This document shows, piece by piece, positions 63,183 to 64,000 of a stretch of DNA of 64,000 nt. Made by a program: the position numbers and the translations under genes. The notes beneath the pieces were generated by a model. The model was given only the letters and a program-made list of their open reading frames with translations. It made no database searches and was not told the DNA's origin. Position 1 is the first letter of the stretch; each line of letters starts with the position of its first letter. Source of the DNA: Corynebacterium auriscanis (GTDB lineage Bacteria; Actinomycetota; Actinomycetes; Mycobacteriales; Mycobacteriaceae); assembly GCF_030408435.1 (NCBI RefSeq), contig NZ_CP047046.1, forward strand, positions 478,572-542,571, read 5' to 3'.

Positions 63183-64000
63183 TCCGGTACTCGTCGCGAA
63201 GCGGCTTTACTAGCGGCTTGGGCACGAACTCGCTGCGCAGCTCGCGCAAACGCAGCGAGTGCTGCTCGAGCCGCTTATCTTCGTTTGTGACTGGGACGAA
63301 CTTGCGGGCCGCGAGCGGATTGCCGTCGATGTCCATGGCGATGTAGGTAAACGATGCGTGGATGGCCACGGGCAGGTTGTCCTTGCCGTGGCGGGGGTCG
63401 CCAGCGCGCAGGTGCACGATCACGGACATGGAGCGGGCATCCGTGCGGATCAAGCGGGCATCGACCTCAACCAGGTCGCCAATGTGGACCGGGCGGTAGA
63501 AGCGGATGCCACCGGCGTACACAGCCACGGTGCGCTCGCCCGACCACTGCATGGTGCAGGCTGTGGCGGCCTCATCAATCCACTCCATGGCCGTACCACC
63601 GTGCACGTTGCCACCCCAGTTGACGTCCGTGGGCTTAGCCAAGAAGCGGTTCGTGAGCTGGGGTGCAGTGGAATCCTCGGTGTAGGTCTGTCGCAGCATC
63701 TCCTCTTCGATGGCCTTGCGCAGCTGCACGCGCGACAGGGCGGCCTCGGCTACGCGCTTTTCCTCATCCGTTTTCGGCACGTAGTTGGGGACGGCCTTGG
63801 CCTTCCGGTTTTCATCCATAGCCACGAAAATCACCAAGCAGTCGCACGCGCGGGTGAAGATACCCTCGCGCGGATCGGCGGAAAACACCTCGTTGACGAT
63901 GTGCATCGACGATCGGCCGGTGTAGGCGATTCGGCTGCGCACTTCCACCATGTGTCCGGAGGGAATGGGGCGGTTGAAGTGAATGTGGCCCACATAAGCC
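63172..64000 (-). CDS. acyl-CoA thioesterase, tandem hotdog domains (partial, 5' end outside window)
   Basis: The minus-strand frame is open to the right edge (...[20 protein letters not shown]), so the true N-terminus is missing; an internal GTG at 63993 is not the start. Two hotdog domains of the YciA/BFIT type: the end of the first ([33 protein letters not shown]) and a complete second ([38 protein letters not shown], where Asn/Asp-x-GGxxxGG...D is the active-site helix, and [22 protein letters not shown]). It hydrolyses acyl-CoA thioesters in the cytosol; chain specificity unknown. Confidence 0.88.
   Translation of the reverse strand, partial: AYVGHIHFNRPIPSGHMVEVRSRIAYTGRSSMHIVNEVFSADPREGIFTRACDCLVIFVAMDENRKAKAVPNYVPKTDEEKRVAEAALSRVQLRKAIEEEMLRQTYTEDSTAPQLTNRFLAKPTDVNWGGNVHGGTAMEWIDEAATACTMQWSGERTVAVYAGGIRFYRPVHIGDLVEVDARLIRTDARSMSVIVHLRAGDPRHGKDNLPVAIHASFTYIAMDIDGNPLAARKFVPVTNEDKRLEQHSLRLRELRSEFVPKPLVKPLRDEYRITQ

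Overview
The window looks like a chromosomal segment of a Corynebacterium. GC content is fairly high. The gene orders radA-lpqE-carD-ispD-ispF-cysS-rlmB, otsA-lipoprotein-otsB-ipsA next to a zinc ABC operon, thrE-tRNA-Thr, and PhoPR-like genes-HIT-purD-purB-purC-purSQL are those I recall from C. glutamicum and, in part, Mycobacterium. HtaA-type haem-binding surface proteins are a corynebacterial hallmark. I cannot name the species. No rRNA, transposase, integrase, prophage or CRISPR array was seen.

Layout. 1-8.7 kb: a secreted lipase cut by the left edge, mutY, a beta-carbonic anhydrase, a membrane protein, radA, an LpqE-like lipoprotein, carD, ispD and ispF. 8.7-11.4 kb: an AT-richer accessory cassette inserted between ispF and cysS. 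It holds a short Cys/Ser/Thr-rich peptide ORF, an ABC ATPase, a permease with a large extracytoplasmic tail and a second membrane protein, joined by stop/start overlaps. 11.4-13.8 kb: an FAH-family hydrolase and cysS. 14-26.6 kb: a second insertion, between cysS and rlmB, that appears devoted to life without iron. It carries an FMN reductase, nrdF, nrdI, a membrane protein, a strong DtxR-type operator, htaA, hmuTUV, an htaB-like gene, hmuO, an htaC-like gene and an MFS transporter. 26.7-29.6 kb: rlmB and a carboxylesterase. 29.7-36.9 kb: a zinc ABC importer with a His-rich binding protein, ipsA, otsB, a META-type lipoprotein, otsA and a histone-H1-like protein. 37.2-45.7 kb: thrE, tRNA-Thr, a GNAT enzyme, an L,D-transpeptidase, a PhoP/PhoR-like two-component system, two tandem lipases and a HIT protein. 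45.7-64 kb: purine synthesis (purD, purB, purC, purS, purQ, purL) interspersed with nei, an oligopeptide ABC operon, oligopeptidase B, a DUF2334-like protein and an acyl-CoA thioesterase cut by the right edge.

The most striking item is nrdF at 14709-15713. Three carboxylate metal ligands of class I ribonucleotide reductase R2 are replaced by Gln114, Ser174 and Lys208, while the radical Tyr121 is kept. This is the QSK signature of the metal-free, DOPA-radical class Ie (R2e) subunit. It sits with nrdI, the flavoprotein that activates R2e, and an FMN reductase, but without nrdE or nrdH, so its catalytic partner must be encoded elsewhere. Its position beside a DtxR-box haem-piracy locus suggests an iron-starvation island that couples haem scavenging to metal-independent dNTP synthesis. 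That functional link is inference.

Other points of note are the peptide/ABC cassette at 8.77-11.4 kb, several minisatellites (24.0, 27.7, 31.9, 40.8 and 56.4 kb), a perfect 17-bp inverted repeat between dppA and purC, and apparently leaderless promoters on purD, purB, purC, oligopeptidase B and nrdI.
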